The notes under the pieces: model-generated
Databases searched by the model: none
What the model saw: only the letters and a program-made list of their open reading frames with translations
Told to the model about the DNA's origin: nothing
In this document: positions 43,401 through 57,328 of the stretch, one piece after another
How the letters are laid out: each line of letters starts with the position of its first letter
How positions within the stretch are numbered: the stretch's first letter is position 1
NCBI GenBank assembly: GCA_032718865.1
Contig: JALUTQ010000007.1
Coordinates: forward strand, 372,001 to 436,000
Source: Tilletia caries
Taxonomy: Eukaryota > Basidiomycota > Exobasidiomycetes > Tilletiales > Tilletiaceae
DNA: 64,000 bases
Direction: 5' to 3'
Made by a program: the position numbers and the translations under genes

Positions 43401-43589
43401 TTGCCCCTGTGCCCACCGCTACACCTAGCATTTGCAAGACCTCGCACCGAGCCACTCCACTTCAAGCTTCTTCAACCACGGCCGGGCTCTTAAACGCTTC
43501 GAACTTCCCCAGGGAGCTTACCTCTTCACCTTCGGACAGGACACGGGCTCAACGTGTGAGTGTCATGAAGCGCTTTCGATAGGACCTAC
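40460..43589. other. Long intergenic region with AT-rich repeats
   Basis: 3.1 kb between the APSES gene and the coiled-coil gene. It begins with C/T-rich sequence (40560-41200). It becomes very AT-rich (41300-41900, with tandem repeats annotated separately) and returns to ordinary composition after 42200. The apparent frames (40446-41297 and others) are pyrimidine-tract artefacts. The last part probably holds a long 5' UTR. Confidence 0.55.
41455..41845. repeat. AT-rich tandem repeat array
   Basis: At 41713-41840 about six copies of a 21-bp unit (AAGAATTAAATGTTAAGTATT with small changes) stand in tandem. Just upstream, a roughly 55-bp unit (attgagcattattattaagt and following bases) occurs twice at about 41570-41690. 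The surrounding 400 bp are built from the same TTAAGTAT-like words, so the array expanded at more than one scale. It contains no gene. Confidence 0.85.
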
Positions 43590-46229
43590 ATGTATCTCCC
43601 AGTTGCTGATTACGCTGATTACTCCACTCTTGCTACAGAAATACCGCTTTCACCGCAGTCAAACCTTAGGGGTGGTGGCACGATGTCCTGGCCTCCTTCC
43701 ACGCCCGCCCCTCAAATGGAAGCGGCAGGCAACATGGCCGGCTTCGGCGCTCGAAGGATGCAGGAGGAGCAACAGAGAGAAGCCGACCGCCGACAGCAAG
43801 AGTGGGAAAGGGCCGAGGCAGAGCGTCGCCATGTCGAGTTCATGCAGCAGCAGGAAATCGATCGGCAAAACGTCGAAATCGAGAAGCAGCGCCTTGCTTG
43901 GGAGTGGTCCGAACTGCAACGCCAACAGCGTGAGCACGAAGATCGAAGACTCCAATTCCAACACGAGCAGGCGTATGTCGCCGAACAACAGCGTCTACAG
44001 AACGAACAAGAACAACAGCGAATCTACCAGCAGCAACAGCAGCAGTTTCTCGAGCAACAACATCGCCTCGAGCAGCAGCAAGAAGCCCTCGCGCAACAGC
44101 AGAAAGAACTGGCAGAGCAGCAGCAGGCTCACAACGAAGCCATTCTGGAGAAACAGCGGAAACTCAAGAAGACGGAGGTTGAGCTTCAGCGCAAGCTGCG
44201 ATCTCAGCAGGCCGAAGCACAGAAATTGCAAGAGGAACTACAACAACAGAAACAGTTGACGCAACAACAGCTACAGCTACAATCACAGCTCGAGGAGGAA
44301 AGAAGGCAACAACAACAGGAGCTGGAAAAACAGCAACATCAGCTACAGCAACAGCAAGAGCTGGAAAAACGGCAACACCAGCTACAACAGAAGCAAGAAG
44401 TGGAAAGACGGCGACATCAGCTACTACAAAAGCAAGAAGCGGAACGAAGGCGGCAACAGGCACTCCAGAACGAAATCGACGGGGACGATACGTTGGAAGC
44501 GATCACAGCTTCTCCAGCGCGCGGCGAAGTAGACAGACCTCAACCACCACCCAAGAAGTCACCGCATCGGGGTCAAGCAGCACCTTTGACGATCAAATTC
44601 TCTGAACAGAGAACACAGGCTTGGGCTGCTGAGCACGCAGAAACGATGCTCGCATGGTGCGGAGATTGCCGTCAGGATGTGCTTCTTACCCAACTGGGGA
44701 ATCATCACTGCATGCGGAGAAACAACTCGAGTAACTCTTCCCAGGACTCGAGTCGAACAACCGAGCTCGTCCGTCCCTCTGGGCTCTCCGCCCATGCTCG
44801 TACTCCCAGTCCTAGCGCACAGCCACGTTCTCCCTTTTTCGAGCGTCACCTCGAGCTAGAACGGAGTCGCGGCACCAATAGTCCGCTTTCACCAGCCCTC
44901 TCCCCCATTTGGCCAGACTTCCACAACAACGGTCGATTGGGTAGCAACGAAGGGCCTCTGATTCGACGAACGCCATCCGAGGACGAACGGGAACGTCTGA
45001 TCTCGACGCCTTCTCCTATCCCGCCGGACTTGTCACCGGAAGAGGAAGCTGATATTCGAGCGGAGCGCAAACGCCGAATCGAAGCTCAGCGGGAGGCGAA
45101 GAAGAAAGGCACGACGGTGGTAGCAGCCACTGCCATTATGGCCGCTCTCAAATTCGAGAACCTCGCCCGGGCCGCCGTTCCGTCCAGGTCGATGTCGCCC
45201 CCATCCATGTCGGCAACTGTCCGGGTGGACAACAACAGTCGGATGCCTCACGATAAGTTTCCAAGCAACTCCAGCCTGGCGAGCACACAGGCGTCTTCCT
45301 TGCTGAGCGCAGCGCCCAAATATCCTTTTCAGCGCGATCGGGCTTACAGCGGAAGCAGTGCTGTCATTACGCCGAGCACGAGCTATGCATTCAGTGCTGG
45401 AGCGACGTCGTCTCCTGATCTCGTACCTTCATCGGCAAGTCGAATGCGAACGGCGTCATCGGCGTCTCAAAACAGGAGTGCCGCCAATAGAGCTGCTGTA
45501 GGAGCGAGTAGCAGTGGGCTCCGAACTCGGATGGACTCAGCTGGCGCAGCGCGGGTAGGCAGATCTAGGTTGGATTCGGATCCCGCAGCAAAGAGTCGGT
45601 TGCATGTGGACACCACTGCGGCAGCTGTCACAGCGGTGCAACAGGTCACCGGACGCAAGAGGCTAGAGTCGGGCAAGCGGCTCGATCCGCTGGATGGACT
45701 TGGAACTCATAGACTTCCGGGTCCTGCATTGGCCTTTTCAGACGCTGAGTTCGTCGATTCACCTGTGGAGCAGAGTCGGAGTAAAGGCCTTTCGCCTGTC
45801 AAGGCTTCAAGGTCGAGAAGCGGCAACAACGGTAGCGGCGGCGACGTGCCTGCGTCCTCCTCCTCACTTGAGCCTATAGCTGCGAAGCACCTTGCGTCAA
45901 GAAGTCGGTCAAATTCTGTATCTCCACTGGCGACGCGGCGACCATCTCTTGACGACAGAGAAGCTTCCCGAAAGGGCACAGGCGCGGGTGCAAGCACAGG
46001 CAAGGTCGACCTGCGCGGGATTGAGGACCTTATGCGTGGCCTGGAGACGGACGTGGCGCCGGGGACGAAGGGGGACCCGCGGCGCGTGCGGGAGCGCTCC
46101 AACAGCGGAAGAGGTGTTCAGAAAATGTCCACCGGCGCTGGGCCGGAAGAACTGAGCCCAATACGGAATGCGCGAACGGGAGGTACAACTCCCAGACCTC
46201 TGAAGGCAGGAGATCGACTTCGGTCCTGA
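43590..46229 (+). CDS. Gln-rich coiled-coil protein with a Cys/His zinc-binding-like motif
   Basis: An uninterrupted 879-residue frame from ATG 43590; an alternative ATG at 43683 (MSWPPSTP) would give 848 residues. Residues about 50-300 form a very long charged helix dominated by Gln, Glu, Arg and Lys (heptad-like, with CAA/CAG-rich tracts). A short motif follows near residue 350: C-x2-C-x(10)-LG-x-H-x-C (WCGDCRQDVLLTQLGNHHC), which resembles small zinc-binding segments of fungal LIM/paxillin-related or cytokinesis proteins. The rest is Ser-rich with several proline-directed and RRPS-type sites. A basic EEE-ADIRAERKRRIEAQREAKKK helix sits near residue 500. No LIM domain follows the stop. The precise family is unknown. 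Confidence 0.78.
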   Translation: MYLPVADYADYSTLATEIPLSPQSNLRGGGTMSWPPSTPAPQMEAAGNMAGFGARRMQEEQQREADRRQQEWERAEAERRHVEFMQQQEIDRQNVEIEKQRLAWEWSELQRQQREHEDRRLQFQHEQAYVAEQQRLQNEQEQQRIYQQQQQQFLEQQHRLEQQQEALAQQQKELAEQQQAHNEAILEKQRKLKKTEVELQRKLRSQQAEAQKLQEELQQQKQLTQQQLQLQSQLEEERRQQQQELEKQQHQLQQQQELEKRQHQLQQKQEVERRRHQLLQKQEAERRRQQALQNEIDGDDTLEAITASPARGEVDRPQPPPKKSPHRGQAAPLTIKFSEQRTQAWAAEHAETMLAWCGDCRQDVLLTQLGNHHCMRRNNSSNSSQDSSRTTELVRPSGLSAHARTPSPSAQPRSPFFERHLELERSRGTNSPLSPALSPIWPDFHNNGRLGSNEGPLIRRTPSEDERERLISTPSPIPPDLSPEEEADIRAERKRRIEAQREAKKKGTTVVAATAIMAALKFENLARAAVPSRSMSPPSMSATVRVDNNSRMPHDKFPSNSSLASTQASSLLSAAPKYPFQRDRAYSGSSAVITPSTSYAFSAGATSSPDLVPSSASRMRTASSASQNRSAANRAAVGASSSGLRTRMDSAGAARVGRSRLDSDPAAKSRLHVDTTAAAVTAVQQVTGRKRLESGKRLDPLDGLGTHRLPGPALAFSDAEFVDSPVEQSRSKGLSPVKASRSRSGNNGSGGDVPASSSSLEPIAAKHLASRSRSNSVSPLATRRPSLDDREASRKGTGAGASTGKVDLRGIEDLMRGLETDVAPGTKGDPRRVRERSNSGRGVQKMSTGAGPEELSPIRNARTGGTTPRPLKAGDRLRS

Positions 46230-47132
46230 AACCGTCATTTTTGGTTTCGAGGCCACATTCAACAGAGAGCACTGCATATCCGGCCTCCCCGAAAGGCCAA
46301 ACTCTCCTCGTCTATGCCTGGCGTTGCAGCCAGCCCCTTTCATATTTAAAGGCAAATCATCGATGCCATCGTTCGCCATCGCATCGACACATTCAGAACC
46401 ATTCACCGCCATCAATAATCTCCTTCGAGGGGCGCGAGTTCCCGCAGGTCAAAAAGAACAGTAATCCCAAGCTCAATGTCAGGGCCACTGGGCGGGGTTG
46501 TATCGCTCTCGTTGGACGGACTCCAAGCTTCAATACTTCAAATTCCCTCAGCAACCCTTGGTTTGCAAGGACGGCACGCTTTTCCGCCCTGGCCTTAGAC
46601 TCAGCATCCCTCACCAACACCACACCATGTCTCATTCACTATACCCACACACCCTTCCTCCGGCGCATGAAAGCCTTCCAACTTCTTCTTCAGGGTGTAT
46701 TCTGCTCTACCCTTTCCAGGTTCTCCTCAAGCCTCCACATCAGCACATTACTGCAAACAGCCTTCCTGCCCTTTGACCTACTTTATCAAACCCCACTTCC
46801 TACCCTTCCGTTTCCTCCATCTTCCCCTGCTCCGTATCACTCCCTGCATCCTCCAAGTCTTTTGCGCCAGATAACCGGGATCACCCATACCATGCACGCG
46901 GCCTTTTGGGCCTAGCTCTTATTAGCTCTCGAGCCCATAACATACCTGGACACAGAATCCAAAGTCGCTCTTTGATATAAAGTAACAGTGCTGTGTATGT
47001 ACATCGAAGCAGGAGGAATGCCGCAGGATATATGGATGCAGTTGGTGATACTCTTGACTTCTGTATGAGATAGCGTGTGAGATGTGAGCAGCCGGGCGGA
47101 CGGGTGGAAAGCAGCAGGCGAAGCAGTGAGTC
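46230..47132. other. Convergent 3' region
   Basis: 900 bp between two stop codons. The 224-residue frame at 46241-46915 is Ser/Pro/Leu-rich, has no motif and begins immediately after a stop. I judge it to be a chance frame. Confidence 0.5.
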
Positions 47133-49198
47133 TCATGAATCGAATGGCAGCGTGTCCGGGTGGCAATCGGTGTGAGCCGCGGAAGGAAGGGTGCCGTTCG
47201 CAAAGACGGCGTTGGCGAGCTGGATCACGCAGGTATTCGGCAGCTGAGCACCATGTCCGAACCCATGAGCTTGGACAAGTCGAGCGTTGCCTTGACCGAG
47301 TTGGTCGAGCATCCTTTCGGCGGAAAAGTAGGGCGTGGTCGGGTCGTATGCAGAGCCGATCAGTAACATGGGGTGCTTCAAACGTGCGTTGAGGGGACCT
47401 GTGAGCACCTCTGTGACGTCCCAGTCAAAGTGTCGACATGCGAAGATGTAGTCAAAGTTCGCGCTGGCGCCCAAGCGGGATCTGCAGAAGGTTTGGCAAG
47501 AAAGACCGGAAGACAGGGTCAGTATGGGCAATTAGCATGCTGTCGTCTCGACCCTTGGACTTACTGGCTGTACAAGGTCATGCTCAAATTTCTCCACCAC
47601 TGGTAATCGCGTTGGATGTGTTCCGCAGCGTCAGCGCACGTCGTAAGAAGTGTCGCATCGTATCCCGTGGTCTTCTGCACTTCTACGCCGGGCCAACCTT
47701 GGACGCCCTTGTTGCCTTGCATGAAGTCTCGGTAAACTCCGCCGATGAACTCGTCAATAATCGAAGTGCCGTTCCCATTGTTGAGATCATCAAGGACCTG
47801 TCCGAGGACAGGAAAGTCGTCCGTGTCGTAGAGAGAGCCGTAGGTGAAGAGCAGCGCCACTTGTGATGTGATCAAAGCCGGGCCAAAGGTGGACGAGGCT
47901 GCGGCGAATGGGTTGGTTTCTAATCGATGAATCAGATCCCAGTAGGTCTGGTTCAAGGCGCTCGCCGCGTCGGTCTTCTTGACAGTGGCCACGGCATTGG
48001 CGAAGGGGCAACGGCTTGGTCCAACACGGACGCAATTGGTGATGAACCCTTTGTAGAAGACGTCGTTGACGTCGGCGCTATTCTGTGTTGGCACTTTGAG
48101 CTGTCAGCGGCAGACCTTTCGCAAGCGCTAGAATCACACTCACTTCGATGCCTAGCAGATCCAGTTTGGCCTGATGTGGCTGATCCGTGATGGCTTGTAA
48201 GACAACGCGACCGACCCGATTTGGGAACAGTTGAGAGTAGGTGATGAATAGGTCGGTGCCGTAGGAGAAGACCAGAGCATCTGTTTCTTCTTCGCCCAAT
48301 GCTTCGCGAATCAGGTCCATGTCTTTGGCCACTGCGACTGTATTGACGAAACGAGGAAGGTCGCCCAGTCTGTCGCGACACGCTTGCATCAAAGCTTTGT
48401 TATAGCTGTCCATCGCGAAGGAAGCCGTCAGAACCAGCAGGTTGCAAGGATAATGGAGCTTCCTTGTCCACTCACGAATCAGCCAACAGCATCTGGGCGT
48501 CTGGATCCCGACATTCGCGGCTGGCAGACGCTGAGAAATAGTAGGATGCCCGGAAAGCATCGTCTTCGTAACACGACATTTGAGGTGTTGTCATGTTGAC
48601 GCCTAGAAAACCAGTTGACAGAGGGAGAGGCAGATTTGCCGTCAGTAGCAGAGCTAGAATGGACCACGAATGACATTCAGATGCTTGAAGACGTACCTCG
48701 AGGGTCGAAAGCGAGAATGTCCGCACCAGTCCCATTTACATACTGCACCAGTTCGTCGGCTTCTTCGAAGAGGTCTCCCGTCCCAGATTCACCAGGCCCA
48801 CCCGGATTGAACAGGACGGTGCGATTGCTCTTCGACCGCCCAGCTTGAAGCAGGACCGTAGCAATGCGAGCTGTTCGGGTGTCGCTCTTGTTCGTGTGGT
48901 CCAAGGGAACGTCAAGGTAGCCGCACCGAAATTTGGCCTGGTCTGGCGCTGTGGAATTGAAGCACGACGTCCAGTGGAAAGGACCGCCTTCTACCCAGTG
49001 AACCGCCTGGTATGGATCCGCAGAAGACGCGGCGGCACCCGTTTGAAGACTCGTGCTCTGCAAAATTGCGACGGTCGAAAGTAAGGCCACGCTGCCGAGC
49101 GAAGAGGCGGACAGCATCGTCCCGACAGGGAAGAATAGCTGCGAGAAGAAGGAGAGGCTGCGAGGAAGACAGGAGAGGAGCGAAAAGCAGTAAGCCAT
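47133..49198 (-). CDS. Secreted alpha/beta hydrolase with TAP-like C terminus
   Basis: A predicted extracellular or cell-wall hydrolase of the tripeptidyl-aminopeptidase-like group. Exons are 49198-48697, 48602-48476, 48405-48144, 48082-47565 and 47481-47133, closing to 585 residues. The N terminus is hydrophobic; the second Met (49117) starts a typical signal peptide (MLSASSLGSVALLSTVAIL). NPGGPGESG marks the oxyanion strand, SYGTDLF contains the nucleophile Ser, and GSAYDPTTPY the Asp. The catalytic His lies in AHGFGHGAQLPNTC. The residue two places before the Ser is Val-Phe rather than the usual Gly-Phe of the GxSxG elbow. Eight or more Cys and several N-glycosylation sites fit secretion. 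The true substrate is unknown. Confidence 0.85.
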
Positions 49199-50974
49199 AA
49201 GAAGCGTGGAGCTTCGGTAGGGATCCGATCTATGTATGCTTGGAATGTCAGGCGTCAGGCGTCAGGGCTATAGGATGGACATATAGAAGAGGTCAGCGCT
49301 TCAGGCGGTCAAGGCCACACATAACGGCATGCACCGTGGTTTTGGACTCGGCACCCGGCAGAGCTATCACTTTTGTCAGAGTCCAAATCCAGTGTTCTGA
49401 GCTTCGTATATTTGATCCTGGGTGAGCGAAGGGAACTGCAGATCATCGATCATTTGCGCTACTGCTGCCTGCCGGCCGCCCTGCACGACCCTTTCGAGAT
49501 CGCAGCCTTGCTTGCCCTGCCATTTGTTCTGGCGGAACGAACGCGACATCTGCAATCTGAGCGTCGTGATTGAAGATTCTGGTGCTGGTTGCTGGTGGGT
49601 GTATAATCTCGCCTGCCGACTGCGAAACTGAACGACTGAGGCAGCGGAGGCTAGTATAGTCGATAGGGGGCAGAGTACAGATATAGAGGCCCGCCTCCCC
49701 GCCTCACGTCTGCCGCGTGCCTTCTTTAGCCACTGATACCGTGCTTGCGCAAGATTGAGGTGGACGTGGGAACGGTTGGACCTCTCCCGCACGATGTCTC
49801 GGTGGTTCCGTTGATGAAAGAACGTTGCGAACTTCAGTCAAAATCGATGGTCATGGTCCGCCTGCAAAGGAGCGTGAAGCGTGAGGAACCATGCGACATG
49901 GTCGGGGTCTTCACAGCATCGCTCGTGTCAACGAGCTGGGAAAGGTGAGAGAAAAGGTTCTTTCTTCTATGATTGATGCGGGAGGGAAGACAAGCAAAAA
50001 AGGGACAGGAAGAGGGGAGGGCGGTCGATGACAAGAGGATCCATGCAAAAGTGTGTTAATCGAGAACACTCCTGCGAACCTCTGCTGAAACTCCGGCACC
50101 CGTTTTGATTGGGAGGGTAGGTGCTTGAGTTGTGAGGCGTGTGTGCCTCTTGGTGGATCTCCTTCCCCATTGTGTACCTTCTAAAGCCGAGGGTGTCTGT
50201 CTGTGTCTTCTTGCGCGTGATGTGTGGAAGGTGCTGCAGTATGATCGAACGAGAAGGCGAGCCGAATGAAAACAAAAAGGAGTTCGGGCGGGCGTGAGAT
50301 TTGGTATGGTCGTCGACGTTTTGGACGAGGGGCCTTCGTATTCGATTGGGGGGGATAGGCGAACTTGAGAAAGGCCTGATGAAAAACGTCGCCCACCATT
50401 GCCGCCGTTTCGTTCGAGGGGAGAGATGATGGAGGAAGGGAGGAAAGGAACGAGCACCTGCCACGCGCTTGCCGTCTACATGATACAACATAGAAGAACC
50501 TTGGAGAGTGAGCGAAGAAAGAGAGGAGAGGAAATGAGAAGAGCGGAGATGCAGAGAAGGAGAAAAGGAGCCTGTGGGAGAAAAAAAGGAGAGATGATGT
50601 CCCAACATCCTCGGCGGTCTTGGTTTGCACTTCACGTTTTCGTCAAAATGTCGTTCCTATAAGGAGGTATTCGTGCAACCTCTTTTTTGATGTGGTGGAA
50701 AGGGGAGATTACGTCTTGAAGGTGAGGCCCCTTTCGGTCTCGAGATTGCCCATTGGAAACATTTTGAATGCGTGAATCTTGCAGAGGATTGGGACCGAGG
50801 ACTAAGCTTGTCGGTGGCCTGAGATAGAAGGAGTAGCATGGGGTGCGAGGAGGGAAGGTCTCGCGGCGAGGCGTTTGCGTGTCGAGGAACGTCCGAGTAG
50901 AGTATGGCTGAGGCAAGTGTCACCGCGACGCTCGGAAATCTTGCAGCAGGTTTTGTTCATAGCTCGAGAGTGCT
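49199..50974. other. Intergenic region between the hydrolase promoter and the DED1 3' end
   Basis: 1.78 kb. Tandem TCAGGCG heptamers lie near 49249-49268. The long minus-strand frames at 49967-50635 and 50056-50457 are C/T-rich shadows in the presumed DED1 3' UTR. No gene was recognised. Confidence 0.5.
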
Positions 50975-53241
<2,267 letters not shown>

Positions 53242-53596
53242 AATTTTGATGCAAGTTTCGTTAAGGGGGGGGGGAAAGAGTGTCGAAGGTTTGCTGTTGT
53301 TCGTCGTCGACAAGATCTTACAATTGCTGCTGCCGCGGGCGAGAAGGAAGCAAGGGGGCGAGGTGGGAAGGAAGGAAAATTTTGGGGAGCGAGACATCAC
53401 GTGAGATGCGCCCGCCACGTGGGACTCAGACGCAATTGCCTGGTTTATTCTGGCCTTTTCTTTTCTGTTCCCAGGTCCTTTTCGAGCGAGAATTGGTCTC
53501 CCATCTCTCCCATCTCTGACCCTCCGCCAGCCTCGCCACGCCCATTTCCTTCCTTCTTCCCCCTGCGAACTCGATCTCTTCTGGCGGCGCTCGACG
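53242..53596. promoter_or_regulatory. Divergent promoter between DED1 and the TPR gene
   Basis: 355 bp between start codons. A G9 run is at 53265-53273 and CACGTG-like sequence near 53398-53402 and 53414-53418 (ATCACGTGAG, GCCACGTGGG). Those E-box/CBF1-type sites are the only recognisable elements. Confidence 0.5.
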
Positions 53597-54511
53597 ATGG
53601 AGACTAAGGAGCAGAAATTTGCCCAAGGTATTGCTTACAAGGACGAGGGGAACCAGCATTTCAAAGACGGCGAGTGGCAGAAGGTACACATCTTCTCCCA
53701 TTAAATGCTCTCAGAATCCACCCGTGCTCGGAACTGATCAAGCTGAGATCCCCTTTCGTAAATGTGCGCTGCAGGCAGTTGCTAGCTACCACCATGCCGC
53801 TCTTTACCTGGCCGGCCTGCTCAGCGAAGGGACAAGCATTGGCGAGCTCATAGGCGGAGCTCCGACTGCATCGGCAGCAAAGGACGATTCCTTGCCAGAG
53901 AGCAGGAAGCAGCTTTCTATTGTAAGGAATAATGTGAGTCACTATCTCACTCCCCTCTTTGTATTTCAGCCTTCGGTATGCTGGGACGGCTCATGGGAAT
54001 CCTTGCGTGGCAAAACCTGAACAATTCTTACATACTTCGTTTCCTTCGTCCTTGTTCTCCTTCTAATACAGATGGCGGCATGCTTCCTCAAGCTCGAAAA
54101 GTACACGCGAACAGTGCAGTGTGCCGATCAGTGTCTGCAAATTGATCCGACGAACATCAAGGCAGCGTGAGTCCCTGGTCATGTCTTGGCCATCTTTCAG
54201 AAGCTCGGCTGAAGTCTCCGTCCTCGCTCTCCCGCATTCTCTTGCGCAAAAAAAGATACCGCAAGCTCCAAGCCCTCCGACTCTCCAAGGACATCAAGTA
54301 CAAGGCCTTCCTGGACGAGATGCTAGCCAAACATCCACACGAAGAGATGCTGCAAACTGAGCTTCAGGAGTGGGTCGCCGAGAACAAGAAGAAGGTCGCA
54401 GACGCAGACAAGAAGATGTCCGGCTTCCTCAATCGGAAGAAGCCAGCCGCGACGACGGCAGCGGCAGGTTCAACATCGGCTTCAGCTTCAGCATCCGCAG
54501 CAAGCCAATAG
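53597..54511 (+). CDS. Tetratricopeptide-repeat protein
   Basis: A small soluble TPR protein of 198 residues. Exons are 53597-53683, 53775-53933, 54072-54166 and 54256-54511, all phases closing. TPR units are visible: AYKDEGNQHFKDGEWQKAVA (first), RNNMAACFLKLEKYTRTVQC (second, joined over an intron) and CLQIDPTNIKAAYRKLQAL (third). The tail is charged (ENKKKVADADKKM) and ends in Ala/Ser. The layout resembles TTC-type Hsp90-cochaperone TPR proteins, but the client is unknown. Its start codon is divergent from DED1 by 355 bp. Confidence 0.88.
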
Positions 54512-54877
54512 ATCCCAACGTCTCGAAGATTTTCCCCCCTTGCATCATTGCTTCAAGTTGGTGATACCCGAGCGCTTCCTGTCTGCACTCGATAACTGCA
54601 CTTTTCCCAGCCCTCATCCTTTGCTTCTTCCCTGTCCCGCCTCAAGCCTGCTTCGGTCACCTACTGTTTTTCATCAAAGTGTCAGCCTCCTCTCTTGCAT
54701 TCCCCTCACGCCCCTACCAGCAATTTCCCAAACACCTGATTTTCAGGCGTTTAGCACCACTGCCCGGCGTCCTGTGTTCTTGGAGTGCTGATAGAAAGGG
54801 ATGGGACGATGCTGGGTACATAAGTTGAGGTGATTATAACATACACATCTGGGATCCTAATAATGCACGAGAGGGGT
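54512..54877. other. Convergent 3' region
   Basis: 366 bp between the TPR gene and CDC14. C/T-rich and without recognisable features. Confidence 0.5.
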
Positions 54878-56917
54878 TTAGACGCGACTGCTCCGTTGCT
54901 TCGCGGGGGATCTAGAAACTTCTGGTTCAGCCGACTTGGTCACCTTGCTCCTCGTCGGTACTGGCGCCGGCTTCCCTTGCTCCCGCTTCTGCGCCTTGCC
55001 AGCAGCAGCAGCGATCTTCTCTGCCCCGCTTCGTCGGGGAGCGCCGAGCTGCAGAACGGCAGCGCTCGCCATCTTGTCCTTCATTCGCCGTTCTCGTTCC
55101 GCCTCTCGCTCGAGAAGTTCAGGTTGCAGGTAAAAGATGAGGAACTCGATGCACTTTTCGCAAAGCTCATCTGGTTCGTCTTCTTCCGCTTCTCGTCCGT
55201 CGTCATTCTTAGCAGGTTTCTCCTCTGCTCTCATGGCGCGCCGAGAGTTGGGTCTGTGTCGAGCACCTCCGTCTGCTGCGTCCTGCGATCCAGAATGAGT
55301 CGGTTTCGGCCAAGAGGAGCTTTTTTCCTCTTCGGAGGAATTGCCACTACGAACAAGGCCTAGCGATTGGCGCGATGCGCTGAAAACGTCGCCACGTCCG
55401 CGATAAATCGCTTCAGGCGAATCAGGTCGCTGAGTTTCGGGAGAACTAACAGCCGACGAGCTGCGTTGTGGAATGGTCGGTCCTGCCGGGGAAGCCGGCA
55501 CCGCTGGAGGGGTAGATGTCTTCTTCACCGCGCGCTGCGGAGACGAGATTGGAGACAGGCCGCCACTGCGGGCGCGTGGTGTGGAGGGTCGACCACCATC
55601 GAAGTCTGAGTCGAGGAGAGCAGGTCAGCACAGTTTTGAAAGATGATACGAGTGCCAACTGTGCAGACATACCTTCTGAGTAGCCCCTCCTTGGATGCTT
55701 TCCTGGACTGGCCGTGACAGGTCCATCCGAGACTGTTCTTGTTGGCCCGGACCGATTTCTGCGATGCGGGTTGAAATCAGGCCCTCTCAACCGCGCAGCT
55801 TCTCTTTCTACTCGAGCAGCTGCCCTCCGCATGGCCACATTCTCCGCTCGTGCTTTCCAGACGGAGCTGATCTGATCGACGCCGCCGAGGCTCTCGAACA
55901 TGTCGGATACGTCTTCGTCGGAGTCCACCAGGATGCACATCAATAGATCAAGGGCATGACATGCTGGTGCCGTCAAGTCCTTCTCGACCAAGTGTGGGGC
56001 GCTCAGTACTAAGAGGATACTCTGTTGGTGATAAGAGGACGAGAAGAGGTCAATGTCAGATTCGACTTGGGAATAGAGGTTTCCGGACTCACCTCCAGAG
56101 AGACGCGCTTTGCACATGCTGCTCGACTGTTTCGGTCACACACAACGAGGCCCTGCAGAAGCGACAGGGAGATCACAATTTCCTCGGCAAGTAGATCCAC
56201 GTCACTCAATGAGGACACTGCCAATACGAGCCCATCGTCCTCCGAACGTCTTGAGCTTGAAGACTTGGCGAGGGAAGCGCCAACAAGCGCCAGATGAAGA
56301 TGTAAGACGTGGAGGTGAGGTAGGAGAACAGAAGCGACTGTGATGCCATAAGGAGAGACCTTGACGGAGTCAGCGATGGCGTGGTAAGAGGGTGTATGCG
56401 GGAGCGACGCACCATTGCAGTCATTATTCTGCTGTAATCTCCACCATGTAGCGGCTTTCTGAGAGTTACCGCTGAGTACTGTCTTCGCCATATGCTTCTC
56501 GACCTTAGCAAGTGCCGCCAGCCTGGTCTTAACAACGGAAAGAGGAGAGGCAATCTGTTACCGCAGTCATCGAAGAAGAACAAATTTACGAGGCAGAACG
56601 TCAGTCCAACTGTCCATATCGGAATGCACGTCGTCTCCAGAACTCACGACTTGAAGCGCTTCCTTCAGCCATTTCTCTTGCGCCGCGCTCTTCCGATCTT
56701 GGTCGAGTAGCTGCACCACAGGCCCATCTGGCTGGCTTCTGGCCTTGCCCTTGAGCATGTCCGGCGCTGTCCTTATGTTTGTGGTGATTGGCACGAAACC
56801 GGCGACGGCAGTTTGACGAGGGCGATGTGAGGGGTGAAGCTGAAAGAGCGATGCGCAGAGCAAAGCGGAGGTGGACAGATTGTGTGTGGTCAGAAGAACC
56901 CGCTGCATGCTCGACAT
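54878..56917 (-). CDS. CDC14: Cdc14-type component of the septation initiation network
   Basis: This is the SIN scaffold protein Cdc14 (as in fission yeast, partner of the Sid1 kinase), not the Cdc14 phosphatase. Exons are 56917-56648, 56554-56413, 56337-56093, 56021-55673 and 55605-54878, closing to 577 residues. Family features are ATWWRLQQNNDCN joined by splicing to VASVLLPHLHVLHLHL, then SLLQGLVVCDRNSRAACAKR, ALDLLMCILVDSDEDVSDMF, ESLGGVDQISSVWKAR, and the late ECCEKCIEFLIFYLQPE-type element (residues KCIEFLIFYLQPELLERE). A long Ser/Pro-rich insertion (about residues 300-430) separates the last two conserved parts. The very N terminus is uncertain; MLKGKARSQP at 56758 is an alternative start. 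The third intron must be removed to restore the family match. Confidence 0.85.
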
Positions 56918-57328
56918 GGTAGACTACTTACCTCAGGGCCTTTCGGAATGTCCGACGGGCAACTACAAAGTATAGCTGACAGAAAGAATACCGTCTGAGC
57001 GCGGGATTAAGGGCAGAGCCTGGCGCTGCGTCTCCGCTCAAGTTCCCGAGTCCCGACGTACCGTGCGTCAAATCCTAACGGCTGAGGCGCTGAAGTGTAA
57101 GTGTTGGTTGTCGCTGCCTTCCGCATGCACGTCTTTGGGTGGAGAACAACACAACAACGCGCGAGCCAAGTCAGTGTCACGTGCTTTGGGAATGGATCGT
57201 TGCCAGTGAACAAAGGGAAACTCATACAAATGAACGAGCCGAAAAGCGCAGAGAAATAATGGACTTGCTGGGACAAGACTCGAGAGGTGAGGCTGGCGAT
57301 AAGGAAACGTCGACACCGAGAGAGCTGA
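56918..57328. other. Spacer upstream of CDC14
   Basis: 411 bp with the CDC14 promoter and the 3' end of the zinc-knuckle gene. No feature was recognised. Confidence 0.45.

Noticed and set aside
46241..46915. 224-codon frame after the coiled-coil gene
   Set aside because: Low-complexity Ser/Pro/Leu composition, no motif, and lies in a convergent 3' region.
49967..50635. 222-codon minus-strand frame downstream of DED1
   Set aside because: Ser/Pro/Phe-rich translation of a C/T-rich 3' region with no motif or splice support.
54878..56917. Cdc14 phosphatase
   Set aside because: No HCxxGxxR phosphatase signature; the helical repeats match the SIN component of the same name instead.
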